This document shows, piece after piece, positions 17,692 through 29,650 of a DNA stretch of 64,000 nucleotides (position 1 is its first letter; every line of letters begins with the position of its first letter). Origin of the DNA: Roseivirga spongicola (GTDB taxonomy: Bacteria; Bacteroidota; Bacteroidia; Cytophagales; Cyclobacteriaceae); the NCBI RefSeq assembly GCF_001592965.1, contig NZ_LRPC01000023.1, positions 124,001 to 188,000 on the forward strand, given 5' to 3'. The position numbers were made by a program, and so were the translations under genes. The notes under the pieces are model-generated. The model saw only the letters and a program-made list of their open reading frames with translations. It was not told where the DNA came from and searched no databases.

Positions 17692-17730
17692 ACAAACGCG
17701 TTTTCGGAATTTTCGGAAGCGCGTTTGTTC
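17692..17730 (+). terminator. Hairpin after tuf, overlapping the next promoter
   Basis: ACAAACGCG (17692-17700) pairs perfectly with CGCGTTTGT (17720-17728) over a 19-base loop. There is no good T-run. The TTTG -33 box of the next promoter (17724-17727) lies inside the 3' arm. Confidence 0.6.
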
Positions 17731-17755
17731 TGTTAAATAAATTTGTCTACATTTG
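17724..17755 (+). promoter_or_regulatory. Promoter of tRNA-Trp-secE-nusG-rpl-rpo operon
   Basis: TTTG (17724-17727), 20-base spacer, TACATTTG (17748-17755). It would start transcription about 110 bases before tRNA-Trp and is the only clear promoter between tuf and rpoC. Confidence 0.8.
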
Positions 17756-17870
17756 CAGCCCGTTTTGGGTCACTACTCATGCGGCTGTGTTATGGTTTTT
17801 CGGAAAGAAAAGCTTTTTAAAATATTGTAAAGTACTGATTTTCATTCTGCTGTCTGAAAATCATTAACAA

Positions 17871-17943
17871 ACGGGTGTAGCTCAGTTGGTAGAGCAGTGG
17901 TCTCCAAAACCAAAGGTCGTGAGTTCGAATCTTACCACCCGTG
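17871..17943 (+). tRNA. tRNA-Trp (CCA)
   Basis: Acceptor ACGGGTG/CACCCGT with discriminator G, D-arm AGCTCAGTTGGTAGAGC, anticodon loop CTCCAAA (anticodon CCA), T-arm GTGAGTTCGAATCTTAC. The first base pair of the anticodon stem is a G/A mismatch. CCA is not encoded. It is transcribed just ahead of secE. Confidence 0.95.
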
Positions 17944-17965
17944 CAAAAATTAAGGAGTAAAACCA

Positions 17966-18154
17966 ATGAGTAAATTAGTATCCTTTGTGAGTGAATCATA
18001 CGATGAGATGAGACACAAAGTAAGTTGGCCTAAGCTATCAGAGCTCCAGAGTAGTTCTGTATTAGTTTTAGTGGCCTCTTTGATTTTCGCCCTAGTGATC
18101 GGTTTAATCGATTTAGGGTTCGATACTATCATGGATTGGTTTTATAACCTATAA
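17966..18154 (+). CDS. secE: Preprotein translocase subunit SecE
   Basis: 62 residues, the short single-TM form: amphipathic helix with EMRHKVSWPKLSEL (the conserved E...V.WP) followed by one TM (about 31-50). SecE clamps SecY in the inner membrane. 11 bases before nusG. Confidence 0.96.
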   Translation: MSKLVSFVSESYDEMRHKVSWPKLSELQSSSVLVLVASLIFALVIGLIDLGFDTIMDWFYNL

Positions 18155-18165
18155 TATAAGGAGCG

Positions 18166-18723
18166 ATGTCAGAACTGAAGTGGTATATGGTTAGGGCTGT
18201 GTCGGGCCAGGAGCGTAAGGCGAAGGAGTATCTCGATAACGAGATTGTTCAAGAGAATTTCTCTGAGCAAATTCCTCAAGTACTTATTCCGTCTGAAAAG
18301 ATTTTTGAAATCAGAAATGGTAAGAAGAAGTCAAGAGACAGAAATATGTTCCCTGGTTACATCATGGTTCAGGCCGATTTATCAAACGGTGAAGTCGTTC
18401 ATTTAATTAAGAATATACCTGGTATCATAGGGTTCTTAGGTCATTCAGCTGGCAATGCTTCCACTCCGCCAGTTGCTTTGCGTCAAGGTGAAGTCGATCG
18501 TATCTTAGGTAAGGTCGAGGAAATTGATGAGTTTGACGAACAACTAGATACTCCATATATAGTTGGAGAGACCGTTAAAGTTATGGACGGTCCCTTTAGT
18601 GGTTTTACGGGTACTATTGAGGAGGTTTTCGAGGAAAGAAGAAAGCTTAACGTAATGGTTAAGATCTTCGGTCGAAATACCCCCGTTGAATTAAGTTACA
18701 TGCAAGTCGAAAAACAAGATTAA
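18166..18723 (+). CDS. nusG: Transcription termination/antitermination factor NusG
   Basis: 185 residues. NGN domain ([18 protein letters not shown] at the start, MFPGYIMVQ) and a C-terminal KOW domain ([21 protein letters not shown]). Binds RNA polymerase and links it to Rho or to the leading ribosome. One base separates it from rplK. Confidence 0.97.
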   Translation: MSELKWYMVRAVSGQERKAKEYLDNEIVQENFSEQIPQVLIPSEKIFEIRNGKKKSRDRNMFPGYIMVQADLSNGEVVHLIKNIPGIIGFLGHSAGNASTPPVALRQGEVDRILGKVEEIDEFDEQLDTPYIVGETVKVMDGPFSGFTGTIEEVFEERRKLNVMVKIFGRNTPVELSYMQVEKQD

Positions 18724-18724
18724 G

Positions 18725-19168
18725 ATGGCTAAGGAAATTTCTGGTTATCTGAAGTTGCAAGTCAAGGGTGGCCAAGCCAATCCTTCTCCTCCGGTAGGTC
18801 CTGCTTTGGGTTCAAAGGGACTTAACATTATGGAGTTTTGTAAGCAATTCAACGGACGTACTCAGGATAAAATGGGTCAGGTTCTACCTGTTCTCGTTAC
18901 TATTTATTCTGATAAGTCTTTTGATTTTGTAATTAAAACTCCTCCAGCACCGGTGATGTTGATGGAAGCTTCTAAACAAAAGAAAGGTTCTTCTGAACCA
19001 AATCGAGTAAAAGTTGGAAGTGTAACCTGGGATCAAGTTAAGGAGATTGCTGAGGTTAAGATGCCGGATTTAAATGCTTTTACTGTTGAGTCTGCCATGA
19101 AAATGGTGGCTGGTACAGCAAGAAGTATGGGATTGAAGGTTTCAGGTAAAGCCCCTTGGGAAAACTAA
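18725..19168 (+). CDS. rplK: Ribosomal protein L11
   Basis: 147 residues. N-terminal domain with [20 protein letters not shown] (flexible proline-rich segment) and the C-terminal rRNA-binding domain ([11 protein letters not shown]). Part of the GTPase-associated centre of the 50S subunit. Confidence 0.98.
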   Translation: MAKEISGYLKLQVKGGQANPSPPVGPALGSKGLNIMEFCKQFNGRTQDKMGQVLPVLVTIYSDKSFDFVIKTPPAPVMLMEASKQKKGSSEPNRVKVGSVTWDQVKEIAEVKMPDLNAFTVESAMKMVAGTARSMGLKVSGKAPWEN

Positions 19169-19179
19169 AGATTTAACAC

Positions 19180-19878
19180 ATGGGAAAGTTAACTAAAAAG
19201 CAAAAAGAGGCTTTAAGTAAATATGACCCAACAAAATTATATGCGCTAACTGAGGCTGCAGGAATCATTAAAGAGGTAAACTCTGCAAGTTTCGATGCAT
19301 CAGTAGACATTGATATTAGATTGGGTGTAGATCCACGTAAAGCAGACCAAATGGTAAGAGGCGTTGTTGCCCTTCCACATGGTACTGGTAAAGAAGTGAA
19401 AGTATTGGTGCTTTGTACTCCAGATAAGGAGCAAGAGGCTAAAGATGCTGGTGCTGATTACGTTGGACTTGACGATTACATTGCTAAAATTGAAGGTGGT
19501 TGGACAGATATCGATGTGATTATCACCATGCCAACTGTGATGGCGAAAGTAGGTCGTTTAGGTAGAGTACTAGGTCCTAGAGGTTTGATGCCAAACCCTA
19601 AGGCGGGTACAGTTACTCTTGATGTGGGTAAAGCAGTTCAAGATGTAAAAGGTGGTAAAATCGACTTCAAAGTAGATAAGTACGGAATCATTCATACAAG
19701 TATTGGTAAAGCTTCTTTCTCTCCTGAGAAAATTGCTGACAACGCAAATGAAGTAATCCAGACTATCTCTAAGTTGAAGCCTGCATCTGCGAAAGGAACA
19801 TACTTTAAAAGTATCAACCTTTCTACAACTCAGAGCCCTGGTGTGAAAGTTGATAAAAACTCTATTTCCGGATTATAA
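19180..19878 (+). CDS. rplA: Ribosomal protein L1
   Basis: 232 residues, two-domain L1 fold, with the [19 protein letters not shown] signature near 125-143. It forms the L1 stalk at the E site and in many bacteria represses the L11 operon by binding its mRNA; no obvious L1 site was identified here. Confidence 0.98.
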   Translation: MGKLTKKQKEALSKYDPTKLYALTEAAGIIKEVNSASFDASVDIDIRLGVDPRKADQMVRGVVALPHGTGKEVKVLVLCTPDKEQEAKDAGADYVGLDDYIAKIEGGWTDIDVIITMPTVMAKVGRLGRVLGPRGLMPNPKAGTVTLDVGKAVQDVKGGKIDFKVDKYGIIHTSIGKASFSPEKIADNANEVIQTISKLKPASAKGTYFKSINLSTTQSPGVKVDKNSISGL

Positions 19879-19880
19879 TC

Positions 19881-20414
19881 ATGACTAGAGAAGAAAAAGC
19901 AGTTGTAATAGGCGAGTTGGTAGAAAAGTTTTCAGCCAATATGAACTTCTACATCACTGATGCTTCCGGAATGTCGGTTGCTCAGACCAACTCATTGAGA
20001 AGACTGTGCTTCGATAAAGGTATCGAGTACAAAGTTGTAAAGAATACACTTATCGCTAAGGCGTTGGAGCAGATGGATTCTGACTATACCCCTTTCGATG
20101 AGAAAGTATTAAAAGGTTTTTCTGGTGTTATGTTCTCAGGTGAGGATGCTAACGCACCAGCAAAATTAATCAAGGAATTTAGAAAAAAATCGGGCGGACA
20201 ATCTCCAGTGTTAAAAGGCGCTTCCATCGACACTGATCTTTTTATTGGAGAAGAGAATTTAGATATGTTGAGCCAGCTTAAGTCGAAGGCTGAGCTTATT
20301 GGTGAAGTTATCACCATACTACAATCTCCTGCTAAAAATGTTATCTCTGGACTTCAAGGTGCAGGTGGCAAATTGGCTGGTATTCTTAAGACTTTGTCTG
20401 AACGTGAGAACTAA
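19881..20414 (+). CDS. rplJ: Ribosomal protein L10
   Basis: 177 residues. N-terminal RNA-binding domain (FYITDASGMSVAQTNSLRR, YKVVKNTLIAKAL) and a C-terminal helix that carries L7/L12 dimers. Only 2 bases follow rplA, so there is no room for a separate L10 leader of the E. coli kind. Confidence 0.97.
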   Translation: MTREEKAVVIGELVEKFSANMNFYITDASGMSVAQTNSLRRLCFDKGIEYKVVKNTLIAKALEQMDSDYTPFDEKVLKGFSGVMFSGEDANAPAKLIKEFRKKSGGQSPVLKGASIDTDLFIGEENLDMLSQLKSKAELIGEVITILQSPAKNVISGLQGAGGKLAGILKTLSEREN

Positions 20415-20454
20415 TTATTTAACTAAGATTTAAAACTTTATAACAATTAATAAA

Positions 20455-20835
20455 ATGGCAGATTTGAAAGAATTCGCAGAACAGTTGGTAAACCTTACTG
20501 TGAAAGAAGTAAACGAACTTGCTGATATCCTTAAAGAAGAATACGGTATCGAACCTGCAGCTGCTGCTGTAGCTGTAGCTGGCCCTGCTGCTGGTGGTGA
20601 TGGCGAAGGTGCTGCTGAAGAGAAATCTTCATTCGATGTAGTATTGAACGCTCCAGGTGGATCTAAACTTGCTGTTGTTAAGCTTGTAAAAGAACTTACT
20701 GGCCTAGGATTGAAAGAAGCAAAAGAAATCGTAGACAGCGCTCCTAAAGCTGTAAAAGAAGGAGTTGCTAAAGACGAAGCAGAAGCGCTTAAGAAGCAAC
20801 TAGAAGAAGCTGGCGCTGAAGTAGAGCTTAAGTAA
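20455..20835 (+). CDS. rplL: Ribosomal protein L7/L12
   Basis: 126 residues: N-terminal dimerisation helices, alanine/glycine-rich hinge (about 37-55), and the C-terminal factor-binding domain ([20 protein letters not shown]). Stalk protein that recruits translational GTPases. Confidence 0.98.
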   Translation: MADLKEFAEQLVNLTVKEVNELADILKEEYGIEPAAAAVAVAGPAAGGDGEGAAEEKSSFDVVLNAPGGSKLAVVKLVKELTGLGLKEAKEIVDSAPKAVKEGVAKDEAEALKKQLEEAGAEVELK

Positions 20836-21006
20836 TTTGAACAGCCATAAGTAATTATGGCAAGGATCAGGCCCTGGTCTCAGTCCCTCTTTAGAGGGGT
20901 CGGGATCACGGGTCTTTTCCTGTTTGTACACACTTGGGAGGTGTCTAACTCCTACCAGCACCGGTCAGGTGCAATTTGAATTATTGAAAACAAAAATTAT
21001 ACGGCC
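20836..21006 (+). promoter_or_regulatory. rplL-rpoB spacer with structured RNA potential
   Basis: 171 bases without a gene. Visible hairpins: CCCTCT/AGAGGG (about 20887-20901) near its middle, a GGGAG...CTCC pairing around 20937-20953, and GCACC/GGTGC with a 5-base loop (about 20958-20972), close to the rpoB start. The composition is GC-richer than its surroundings. It could be an attenuator or processing site setting the ratio of L7/L12 to RNA polymerase. No TAnnTTTG promoter was seen in it. Confidence 0.45.
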
Positions 21007-24000
21007 TTGGCTATTCTAGCAAATCAATCAGAAAGAATAAATTTCTCTTCGATTAAATCAGTATTGGATTATCCTGATTTTCTTGATGTGCAGATTAAGT
21101 CGTTCAAGGATTTCTTTCAGTTAGAAACCCCTGCCGACAAAAGAACTCAAGATGGACTCTTCAAAGTGTTCTCTGAGAACTTCCCAATCTCCGATTCACG
21201 AGAAAACTTCGTATTAGAATTCATTGATTATTTGGTCGATCCTCCAAAATATGATGTGTCTGAATGCATCGATAGAGGTCTGACTTATTCAGTGCCATTG
21301 AAGGCGAAACTTCGTCTAACTTGTAATGACGAGGACAACGAAGACTTCGAGACAATTGAGCAAGAGGTGTTCCTTGGTAATATTCCTTACATGACCGAGA
21401 AGGGGTCATTTGTAGTGAATGGTGCCGAGAGAGTTATTGTATCTCAGTTGCACAGGTCTCCAGGTGTGTTCTTCGCACAGAGTAAGCACACTAACGGTAC
21501 TACCCTTTATTCGGCCAGAATTATTCCTTTCAAAGGAAGCTGGATTGAATTTGCAACAGATGTGAATAGCGTGATGTACGCCTACATCGACCGTAAGAAA
21601 AAATTCCCTGTAACCACTTTATTAAGAGCAATTGGTTACGGTACAGATAAAGATATCCTAGATCTTTTCGGTCTTTCTGAAGAGATTAAAGCCAACAAAA
21701 CTCAGCTGAAGAAGGCGGTAGGTAGAAAATTGGCAGCAAGGGTACTAAGAACTTGGGTTGAAGATTTCGTGGATGAAGATACTGGAGAAGTAGTTTCAAT
21801 TCATAGAAATGAAGTGTTGTTGGAAAGAGACTCAGTACTTTCTGAAGAGGATATCGAGTTAATCATTGAAGCAGATGTAGAATCAGTAATCCTTCATAGA
21901 GAGGATATCAATATTGCAGACTACACTATCATCTATAACACGCTTCAAAAAGATAATTCAAACTCAGAAAAAGAAGCAGTTGAGCAAATCTATCGTCAGT
22001 TGAGAAATACTGAAGCGCCAGATGAGCAAACAGCAAGAGATATTATACAGTCGCTTTTCTTCTCAGATAAGAGATATGATTTAGGTGAAGTTGGTAGATA
22101 TAGAATCAACAAGAAACTTCAACTAGAAATCGATTCTGAGAAAAGAGTATTGACTACAGAAGATATCATTTCAATTGTGAAGTACTTGATCGGTTTGATC
22201 AACTCAAGAGCAGTTGTAGATGATATTGATCACCTTTCTAACAGAAGGGTAAGAACAGTAGGTGAGCAGCTTTATGCTCAGTTCGGTGTTGGTTTGGCTC
22301 GTATGGCTAGAACCATTAAAGAAAGAATGAACGTTCGTGATAATGAAGACTTCAAGCCAGTTGATTTGATCAACGCGAGAACTTTGTCTTCTGTAATCAA
22401 CTCATTCTTCGGAACAAACCAACTTTCTCAGTTCATGGATCAAACAAACCCATTGGCTGAGATTACTCACAAAAGAAGAATGTCTGCTTTAGGACCAGGT
22501 GGTCTTTCAAGAGAAAGAGCTGGTTTCGAGGTTCGTGACGTTCACTATACTCACTATGGTCGTCTTTGTACTATTGAGACTCCGGAAGGTCCAAACATTG
22601 GTTTGATCTCTTCTCTTTGTGTACATGCGAAAGTTAACAGCATGGGCTTCATTGAGACACCGTATAGAAAGGTGAACAATGGTAAAGTGAATATGTCAGA
22701 GAATGTTCAGTATCTAACTGCAGAAGAGGAAGATACTCACAACATAGCTCAGGCAAATGCACCAATTAGTGATAAAGGTGATTTCGAAAACGATAGAGTT
22801 AAAGCAAGATTCGAAGGTGATTTCCCTGTAGTAGAGCCTAAAGAGCTTTCTTACATGGATGTAGCGCCTAACCAAATTGTATCGGTAGCGGCTTCATTGA
22901 TTCCTTTCTTGGAGCATGATGATGCAAACCGTGCTTTGATGGGATCGAACATGCAGCGTCAAGCAGTTCCATTATTGAAACCAGAGGCTCCAATTGTAGG
23001 AACTGGTTTGGAAGGTAGAGCCGCTAGAGATTCTAGAACGCTAATAATTGCGGAAGAGAACGGATCAGTTCATTTCGTAGATTCTAAGAAAATTGTTATC
23101 AAGTACAACCAGTCTGAAGAAGATGAGTTGGTGAACTTTGATACTGAATATAGAACATACGACCTAATTAAGTTTAGAAGAACTAACCAAGACACTTCTA
23201 TCAACCTTAAGCCAATTGTGCTTAAAGGAGATAAAGTTCAAAAAGGACAAGTGCTTTGTGAAGGTTATTCTACTCAGAACGGTGAGTTAGCACTAGGTAA
23301 AAACCTTAAAGTGGCTTACATGCCATGGCAAGGATACAACTTTGAGGATGCAATTGTAATTTCTGAAAGAGTTGTAAGAGATGATGTCTTTACTTCTATT
23401 CACATCGATGAGTATGAGCTAGAGGTAAGAGATACTAAGCGTGGTGAAGAAGAGTTAACTTCTGAAATTCCGAACGTAAGTGAGGAAGCAGTTAAAAACC
23501 TTGATGAGAATGGTATAATCAGAGTTGGTGCTGAAATTAAGGAAGGTGACATTCTAATCGGTAAAATCACTCCTAAAGGAGAGACTGACCCAACTCCTGA
23601 AGAAAAACTCTTGAGAGCGATCTTCGGTGATAAAGCTGGTGACGTAAAAGATGCTTCATTGAAAGCTTCTCCATCTTTAAGAGGTGTGGTTATCGATACT
23701 AAGCTTTTCTCTAGACCTAAGAAGGACAAAGACCTAAGAGCTAAGTCTAAGAAAGAGGTTGAAGTGCTAAAAGCACAGTACAGCAAAGACTTAACAGTTG
23801 TTAGAAATCAGATGGTTGACAAACTTGTTCAACTTCTTGAAGGCAAAGTTTCTCAAGGAGTGAAGCATAAGTTTGGAGATGAGATTATTTCTAAAGGTGT
23901 TAAATTCAATAGAAACAATATTTCTAACAATCTCTTCCCAGAGAAAAACATCTACAGAGATGAGAGTAACTACAGCGTTCAGGAAGAAGTAAACCTGATT

Positions 24001-24882
24001 GCTGACTTGAATCTTGACGGATGGACAGAAGATGAGCACACTAATGAGCTTATCATCAGAATGGTGAAGAACTACAACATTAAGAGAAATGAGATCGCTG
24101 GTGAATTCAAGCGTGAGCGTTTCACTATTGAAGTAGGAGATGAATTGCCAACAGGTATCGTGCAGCTTGCAAAAGTTTACATCGCTAAGAAACGTAAACT
24201 AAAAGTTGGTGATAAGATGGCAGGTCGTCACGGTAACAAAGGTGTTGTTGCCAGAATTGTTAGAGAAGAAGATATGCCATTCCTTGAGGATGGAACTCCA
24301 ATGGATATCGTATTGAACCCACTTGGTGTACCTTCAAGGATGAACATTGGTCAGATTTATGAAACTGTTTTGGCTTGGGCCGGAGAGAAATTGGGTAAGA
24401 AATACGCTACTCCAATTTTCGATGGTGCTAGCATGGAAGAAGTAGATGCTGAATTATCAGCTGCAGGACTTCCTAAAGCAGGTCGAGTATACTTATACGA
24501 TGGTTTAACCGGTAAGAAATTCGATCAGCCAGTAACAGTAGGTGTAGCTTATATGCTGAAACTAGGTCACTTAGTTGATGATAAGATGCACGCAAGATCT
24601 ATTGGACCTTACTCATTGATTACTCAGCAACCATTGGGTGGTAAAGCTCAATTTGGTGGTCAGAGATTCGGTGAGATGGAGGTTTGGGCATTAGAAGCCT
24701 TCGGTGCTTCTCACGTGCTTCAAGAGATCTTGACCGTTAAGTCTGATGATGTAATTGGTAGAGCTAAAGCTTATGAAGCGATCGTTAAAGGCGATTCAAT
24801 TCCTAAGCCAAACATTCCAGAATCATTCAATGTATTGGTTCACGAATTAAGAGGATTGGCTCTAGAAATTACCTTAGACTAA
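21007..24882 (+). CDS. rpoB: RNA polymerase beta subunit
   Basis: 1291 residues. The conserved N-terminus ([21 protein letters not shown]) begins at residue 9, so the start must be very close to 21007, where the codon is TTG. In frame upstream there is a TGA at 20977 and no ATG or GTG between. The rifampicin region is intact ([31 protein letters not shown]), as are the later active-site segments ([27 protein letters not shown]). 171 bases after rplL, 46 before rpoC. Confidence 0.97.
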   Translation: MAILANQSERINFSSIKSVLDYPDFLDVQIKSFKDFFQLETPADKRTQDGLFKVFSENFPISDSRENFVLEFIDYLVDPPKYDVSECIDRGLTYSVPLKAKLRLTCNDEDNEDFETIEQEVFLGNIPYMTEKGSFVVNGAERVIVSQLHRSPGVFFAQSKHTNGTTLYSARIIPFKGSWIEFATDVNSVMYAYIDRKKKFPVTTLLRAIGYGTDKDILDLFGLSEEIKANKTQLKKAVGRKLAARVLRTWVEDFVDEDTGEVVSIHRNEVLLERDSVLSEEDIELIIEADVESVILHREDINIADYTIIYNTLQKDNSNSEKEAVEQIYRQLRNTEAPDEQTARDIIQSLFFSDKRYDLGEVGRYRINKKLQLEIDSEKRVLTTEDIISIVKYLIGLINSRAVVDDIDHLSNRRVRTVGEQLYAQFGVGLARMARTIKERMNVRDNEDFKPVDLINARTLSSVINSFFGTNQLSQFMDQTNPLAEITHKRRMSALGPGGLSRERAGFEVRDVHYTHYGRLCTIETPEGPNIGLISSLCVHAKVNSMGFIETPYRKVNNGKVNMSENVQYLTAEEEDTHNIAQANAPISDKGDFENDRVKARFEGDFPVVEPKELSYMDVAPNQIVSVAASLIPFLEHDDANRALMGSNMQRQAVPLLKPEAPIVGTGLEGRAARDSRTLIIAEENGSVHFVDSKKIVIKYNQSEEDELVNFDTEYRTYDLIKFRRTNQDTSINLKPIVLKGDKVQKGQVLCEGYSTQNGELALGKNLKVAYMPWQGYNFEDAIVISERVVRDDVFTSIHIDEYELEVRDTKRGEEELTSEIPNVSEEAVKNLDENGIIRVGAEIKEGDILIGKITPKGETDPTPEEKLLRAIFGDKAGDVKDASLKASPSLRGVVIDTKLFSRPKKDKDLRAKSKKEVEVLKAQYSKDLTVVRNQMVDKLVQLLEGKVSQGVKHKFGDEIISKGVKFNRNNISNNLFPEKNIYRDESNYSVQEEVNLIADLNLDGWTEDEHTNELIIRMVKNYNIKRNEIAGEFKRERFTIEVGDELPTGIVQLAKVYIAKKRKLKVGDKMAGRHGNKGVVARIVREEDMPFLEDGTPMDIVLNPLGVPSRMNIGQIYETVLAWAGEKLGKKYATPIFDGASMEEVDAELSAAGLPKAGRVYLYDGLTGKKFDQPVTVGVAYMLKLGHLVDDKMHARSIGPYSLITQQPLGGKAQFGGQRFGEMEVWALEAFGASHVLQEILTVKSDDVIGRAKAYEAIVKGDSIPKPNIPESFNVLVHELRGLALEITLD

Positions 24883-24928
24883 GGCATATTTATTTGGCTT
24901 CGGCCACAACAATTGAATCAAAAAAGCT

Positions 24929-27900
24929 ATGGCATTTAAAAAGAATAGAAAACTTAACAACGACTTTAACAAAGTCACTATTAGCTTGGCTTCTCCGGAA
25001 TCTATTTTGGAGTCTTCACATGGTGAAGTAACTCAACCGGAGACTATCAACTACAGAACTTACAAGCCAGAAATGGGTGGTTTGTTCTGTGAGAGAATCT
25101 TTGGTCCTGTGAAGGACTGGGAATGTCATTGTGGAAAATATAAGAGAATCAGATATAAGGGTATTATCTGCGACCGTTGCGGTGTTGAAGTAACAGAGAA
25201 GAAGGTTCGTAGAGAAAGAATGGGACACATCGAGTTGGTGGTTCCTGTTGCTCATATCTGGTATTTCAAATCTCTTCCTAACAAAATTGGTTACCTGCTT
25301 GGCTTGCCAACCAAGAAGCTGGATCAGATTATCTACTATGAAAGATACGTTGTAATTCAGCCAGGTATCAAAGAAGAGGAAGGCATCAGCTACATGGATT
25401 TCTTAACTGAAGATGAGTATCTAGATATTCTAGATAAACTTCCTCGTGAGAACCAAATGCTAGATGATGAAGATCCACAGAAATTCATCGCGAAAATGGG
25501 GGCTGAAGGTCTTGAAATGTTGCTTTCAAGATTGCAGTTAGACGAAATGTCTTACGCACTTCGTCACCAGGCAGCTACAGATACCTCTCAGCAAAGAAAG
25601 GCAGAGGCCTTGAAGAGACTAAGAGTAGTAGAAGCATTCCGTGATGCAAAAACTAGAATCGAGAATCGTCCTGAGTGGATGATTATTAAGATGGTCCCTG
25701 TAATTCCACCAGAATTGAGACCATTGGTTCCACTAGACGGAGGTAGATTTGCTACTTCAGATTTGAACGATCTGTATAGAAGAGTGATCATTAGAAACAA
25801 CCGTTTGAAGCGTCTGATAGATATCAAAGCACCAGAGGTGATTTTGAGAAACGAAAAGCGTATGCTTCAAGAGGCGGTAGATTCACTATTCGATAACTCT
25901 AGAAAAGTAAATGCGGTAAGATCTGATGGAAACAGAGCACTTAAGTCTTTAAGTGATATGCTTAAAGGTAAGCAAGGTCGTTTCCGTCAAAACTTGTTGG
26001 GTAAAAGGGTTGACTACTCTGGTCGTTCGGTGATCGTAGTAGGCCCTGAATTGAAACTCCATGAGTGTGGTCTTCCTAAAGATATGGCTGCTGAGCTGTT
26101 CAAACCATTCATTATCAGAAAGCTGATTGAAAGAGGTATTGTAAAGACAGTTAAGTCGGCTAAGAAAATTGTTGATAGAAAAGATCCTGTGGTTTGGGAT
26201 ATCCTTGAAAATGTATTGAAAGGACACCCTGTACTACTTAACCGTGCTCCTACGTTGCACAGATTAGGTATTCAGGCATTCCAACCAAAACTGATCGAAG
26301 GTAAAGCTATTCAGTTACACCCATTAGTATGTACAGCATTTAACGCTGACTTTGATGGTGACCAGATGGCTGTTCACGTACCACTAGGTCATGATGCGGT
26401 GTTAGAGGCAAGTATGCTAATGCTTTCTTCTCACAACATCCTTAACCCTGCGAATGGTAATCCAATTACGGTACCTTCTCAAGACATGGTTTTGGGTCTT
26501 TACTATGTAACTAAAGGTAGAAGAAGTACTGACGACTTCAAGGTTGAAGGAGAGGGTATGAGATTCTACTCTGCAGAAGAAGTAATCATTGCCTTGAATG
26601 AAGGTAAGCTTTCTAAGCATGCATACATTCATGTGAAAACTAAAGTTCGTGAGAACGAAGAGTTAGTAGAGAAGGTGATTGAAACTGTGGCTGGTAGAGT
26701 ATTATTCAACCAAACTGTTCCTGAAAAGGTAGGTTTTGTGAATGAACTTTTGACCAAGAAAAAGCTTCAGAAGATTATTCAGAATGTAGTTAATATTTGT
26801 GGTGTTGCAGAAACTGCAAGATTCCTAGATGATATTAAAGAGCTTGGTTTCCAAATGGCGTACCAAGGTGGTCTTTCAATGGGTCTAGATGATATCCACA
26901 TTCCAGATAACAAAGACGGCCTTATTGAAAGTGCCAAAGAAGAGGTAGATGCTGTATGGCAAAACTACTTAATGGGTCTAATCACAGACAACGAGAGATA
27001 CAACCAGGTAATTGATATCTGGACTCGTGTGAATACTAGGTTGACTAATGGATTGATGCAAGAGATGGAGGAAGACCGTCAAGGTTTCAACTCAATCTAT
27101 ATGATGATGCACTCAGGAGCTCGTGGTTCAAGAGAGCAGATTCGTCAGTTAGGTGGTATGAGAGGTCTAATGGCGAAGCCACAAAAGAACCTTGCAGGTT
27201 CTGTAGGAGCTATTATTGAGAACCCGATTCTTTCGAACTTTAAAGAGGGCCTTGATGTATTGGAGTACTTTATTTCAACTCACGGTGCTCGTAAAGGTCT
27301 TGCCGATACCGCCCTTAAAACAGCGGATGCTGGTTACCTAACCAGACGTTTGGTAGACGTTGCTCAAGACTGTGTAGTTAATGAAGAAGACTGTGGTACA
27401 TTAAGAGGTCTGACAGTTTCTGCCCTAAAAGACAACGAAGATGTTGTAGAAGCTCTTTCTGAAAGAGTGTTGGGTAGAGTATCTGTTCATGATATTTATG
27501 ATCCTATTACAGAAGAATTGATCATTGCTTCTGGTGACGAGTTCACTGAGAAAATTGCTGAACAACTCGATGAGTCTGCAATTGAAGAAGTAGAGATCAG
27601 ATCTGTATTGACTTGTGAGTCTAAGAAGGGTGTTTGTTCTAAGTGTTATGGTAGAAACCTTTCAACCAATAAAATGGTACAGAGAGGTGAATCAGTTGGT
27701 GTAATTGCTGCTCAGTCTATTGGTGAGCCAGGTACTCAGCTTACACTAAGAACCTTCCACGTGGGTGGTACTGCCTCGAACATTGCTGTAGACGCAATGA
27801 TTCAGGCGAAGTTCGATGGTGTTATTCAATTCGAAGAGTTGAGATCACTTCCTACTACAGACGATGAAGGCAATAAGATTGACATTGTAATGGGACGTAC

Positions 27901-29239
27901 TGGTGAAATCCAAGTGATCGATCCTAAGTCTAAGAAAGTGTTGATCTCTAATCACGTTCCTTACGGTGCCGTATTGAAGGTGAAAGAGGGAGATAAAGTA
28001 GAAAAGGGTCAAGAGCTTTGTAAGTGGGATCCATATAACGCTGTAATTCTTTCAGAGTTTGACGGTTCTATTGAGTTCGATGCTATTGAAGAAGGTATTA
28101 CCTTCAAAGAGGTATTCGATGAACAAACTGGTCACAGAGAGAAAGTAATCACCGATACTAAAGACAAGAATAAGAACCCTGCGGTAGTTGTAAACTATAA
28201 AGACGATTCTAAGTCTTACAACATTCCTGTAGGCGCTCACTTGGCTGTAGAGATTGGAGATAAAGTGAAAGTTGGTCAGCCATTGGCTAAGATTCCTAGA
28301 ACTATGGGTAAATCGAGAGATATTACTGGTGGTCTTCCTAGGGTAACAGAATTGTTTGAGGCTAGAAATCCTTCTAACCCAGCTGTAGTTTCTGAAATCG
28401 ATGGTGTAGTAACATATGGTGGTATTAAGAGAGGTAACCGCGAAATCTTCGTAGAGTCTAAAGACGGTGTGAAGAAGAAGTACATGGTGCCACTTTCTAA
28501 GCACATCCTTGTTCAAGACAATGACTTTGTGAGAGCTGGTTATCCATTATCTGATGGTGCCATCACTCCAAACGATATCTTGAATATTCAGGGACCAACT
28601 GCTGTACAAGAATACTTGGTGAACGAGATTCAAGAAGTATACAGACTTCAGGGTGTGAAGATCAATGATAAGCACTGTGAGGTTATTGTGAAGCAAATGA
28701 TGCAGAAGGTAGAGATCATGGATGCTGGTGATACGCAGTTCCTTCCTGGTCAGGTAGCAGATAAATTCGTCTTCATGGAAGAGAATGATGCTATCCTTGA
28801 TATGAAGGTTGTATCTGATGCAGGTGATTCAGAAAACCTTAAACCAGGTCAGATTGTGAGCCCAAGAGAGCTAAGAGATGAGAACTCGAGCTTGAAGAGA
28901 CGCGACTTGAAATTGGTAGAGGTAAGAGACGCTCAACCAGCTGTATCTAAGCCTAAGTTGCAGGGTATTACTCAGGCATCTTTGGGTACTGATAGCTTCA
29001 TTTCAGCAGCTTCATTCCAGGAAACTACTAAAGTATTGAGCGAGGCCTCTATCAAAGGAAAAGCTGATACATTAAACGGATTGAAAGAAAACGTAATTGT
29101 TGGACACTTGATCCCTGCTGGTACAGGAATGAGAGAGTATGATAATCTAATTGTTGGTAATAAAGAGGAATTAGAAACTCTTGAGGCCGCACAAGAAGCT
29201 TATCAGTCTGAGTCTTCAGAACAAAAAGTAGAGCTTTAA
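24929..29239 (+). CDS. rpoC: RNA polymerase beta' subunit
   Basis: 1436 residues, the long Bacteroidota form. N-terminal zinc ribbon cysteines C66, C68, C81, C84; catalytic NADFDGD at about 472-478 with the three Mg2+-binding aspartates; second zinc site C822, C896, C903, C906. Bridge/trigger-loop region around [23 protein letters not shown]3467 gene follows after 3 bases. Confidence 0.98.
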   Translation: MAFKKNRKLNNDFNKVTISLASPESILESSHGEVTQPETINYRTYKPEMGGLFCERIFGPVKDWECHCGKYKRIRYKGIICDRCGVEVTEKKVRRERMGHIELVVPVAHIWYFKSLPNKIGYLLGLPTKKLDQIIYYERYVVIQPGIKEEEGISYMDFLTEDEYLDILDKLPRENQMLDDEDPQKFIAKMGAEGLEMLLSRLQLDEMSYALRHQAATDTSQQRKAEALKRLRVVEAFRDAKTRIENRPEWMIIKMVPVIPPELRPLVPLDGGRFATSDLNDLYRRVIIRNNRLKRLIDIKAPEVILRNEKRMLQEAVDSLFDNSRKVNAVRSDGNRALKSLSDMLKGKQGRFRQNLLGKRVDYSGRSVIVVGPELKLHECGLPKDMAAELFKPFIIRKLIERGIVKTVKSAKKIVDRKDPVVWDILENVLKGHPVLLNRAPTLHRLGIQAFQPKLIEGKAIQLHPLVCTAFNADFDGDQMAVHVPLGHDAVLEASMLMLSSHNILNPANGNPITVPSQDMVLGLYYVTKGRRSTDDFKVEGEGMRFYSAEEVIIALNEGKLSKHAYIHVKTKVRENEELVEKVIETVAGRVLFNQTVPEKVGFVNELLTKKKLQKIIQNVVNICGVAETARFLDDIKELGFQMAYQGGLSMGLDDIHIPDNKDGLIESAKEEVDAVWQNYLMGLITDNERYNQVIDIWTRVNTRLTNGLMQEMEEDRQGFNSIYMMMHSGARGSREQIRQLGGMRGLMAKPQKNLAGSVGAIIENPILSNFKEGLDVLEYFISTHGARKGLADTALKTADAGYLTRRLVDVAQDCVVNEEDCGTLRGLTVSALKDNEDVVEALSERVLGRVSVHDIYDPITEELIIASGDEFTEKIAEQLDESAIEEVEIRSVLTCESKKGVCSKCYGRNLSTNKMVQRGESVGVIAAQSIGEPGTQLTLRTFHVGGTASNIAVDAMIQAKFDGVIQFEELRSLPTTDDEGNKIDIVMGRTGEIQVIDPKSKKVLISNHVPYGAVLKVKEGDKVEKGQELCKWDPYNAVILSEFDGSIEFDAIEEGITFKEVFDEQTGHREKVITDTKDKNKNPAVVVNYKDDSKSYNIPVGAHLAVEIGDKVKVGQPLAKIPRTMGKSRDITGGLPRVTELFEARNPSNPAVVSEIDGVVTYGGIKRGNREIFVESKDGVKKKYMVPLSKHILVQDNDFVRAGYPLSDGAITPNDILNIQGPTAVQEYLVNEIQEVYRLQGVKINDKHCEVIVKQMMQKVEIMDAGDTQFLPGQVADKFVFMEENDAILDMKVVSDAGDSENLKPGQIVSPRELRDENSSLKRRDLKLVEVRDAQPAVSKPKLQGITQASLGTDSFISAASFQETTKVLSEASIKGKADTLNGLKENVIVGHLIPAGTGMREYDNLIVGNKEELETLEAAQEAYQSESSEQKVEL

Positions 29240-29242
29240 GCC

Positions 29243-29566
29243 ATGGCTGAAAAGGACGAGCAAAAGCAACAGAACCAATTGAATATTGAGCTGTCGGAAG
29301 AAGTTGCCGAAGGCCAATATGTCAACTTAGCGATGATTGCTCACTCGAACAGCGAGTTTGTAATAGATTTTATAAAGATGATGCCTGGAGTGCCAAAGGC
29401 TAAGGTTAAGTCTAGAATTGTTATAACTCCTGAACATGCCAAACGCTTGTTATATGCTTTGAAGGATAATATCGATAAGTTCGAAGATCACTTCGGAGAG
29501 ATAAAACAGGCTGATGCTCCACCTAAATTTCCGATGAATTTCGGGGGTACAGTCGGAGAGGCTTAA
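29243..29566 (+). CDS. DUF3467 family protein
   Basis: 107 residues of unknown function. Recognised from the layout NxAxIxHSNSEFVIDFIKMMPGVPKAKVKSRIVITPEHAKRLL, in which a membrane-free beta/alpha core ends in an EHAKRLLYALKDNI helix. The family is common in Bacteroidota. It starts 3 bases after the rpoC stop and is closed by a terminator, so it is the last gene of the polymerase operon and likely made with it. A role near RNA polymerase is only a guess. Confidence 0.8.
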   Translation: MAEKDEQKQQNQLNIELSEEVAEGQYVNLAMIAHSNSEFVIDFIKMMPGVPKAKVKSRIVITPEHAKRLLYALKDNIDKFEDHFGEIKQADAPPKFPMNFGGTVGEA

Positions 29567-29591
29567 AGTCAAATATGAATAGGAAAAAGAA

Positions 29592-29620
29592 AGGGTTGCA
29601 AAAGCGACCCTTTTTTTATA
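29592..29620 (+). terminator. Terminator of the rpoBC operon
   Basis: AGGGTTGC/GCGACCCT stem (one G-T pair), AAA loop, followed by seven Ts. Lies 26 bases after the DUF3467 stop. Confidence 0.85.
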
Positions 29621-29650
29621 TTCTTATTTTTTTGCACAATACTAATTGAT

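Noticed and set aside
23400-24039. Minus-strand frames inside rpoB
   Set aside because: Antisense to a perfectly conserved core gene; composition is that of a shadow frame.
28052-28516. 154-residue minus-strand frame inside rpoC
   Set aside because: Long only because of codon bias of rpoC on the opposite strand; no domain features.
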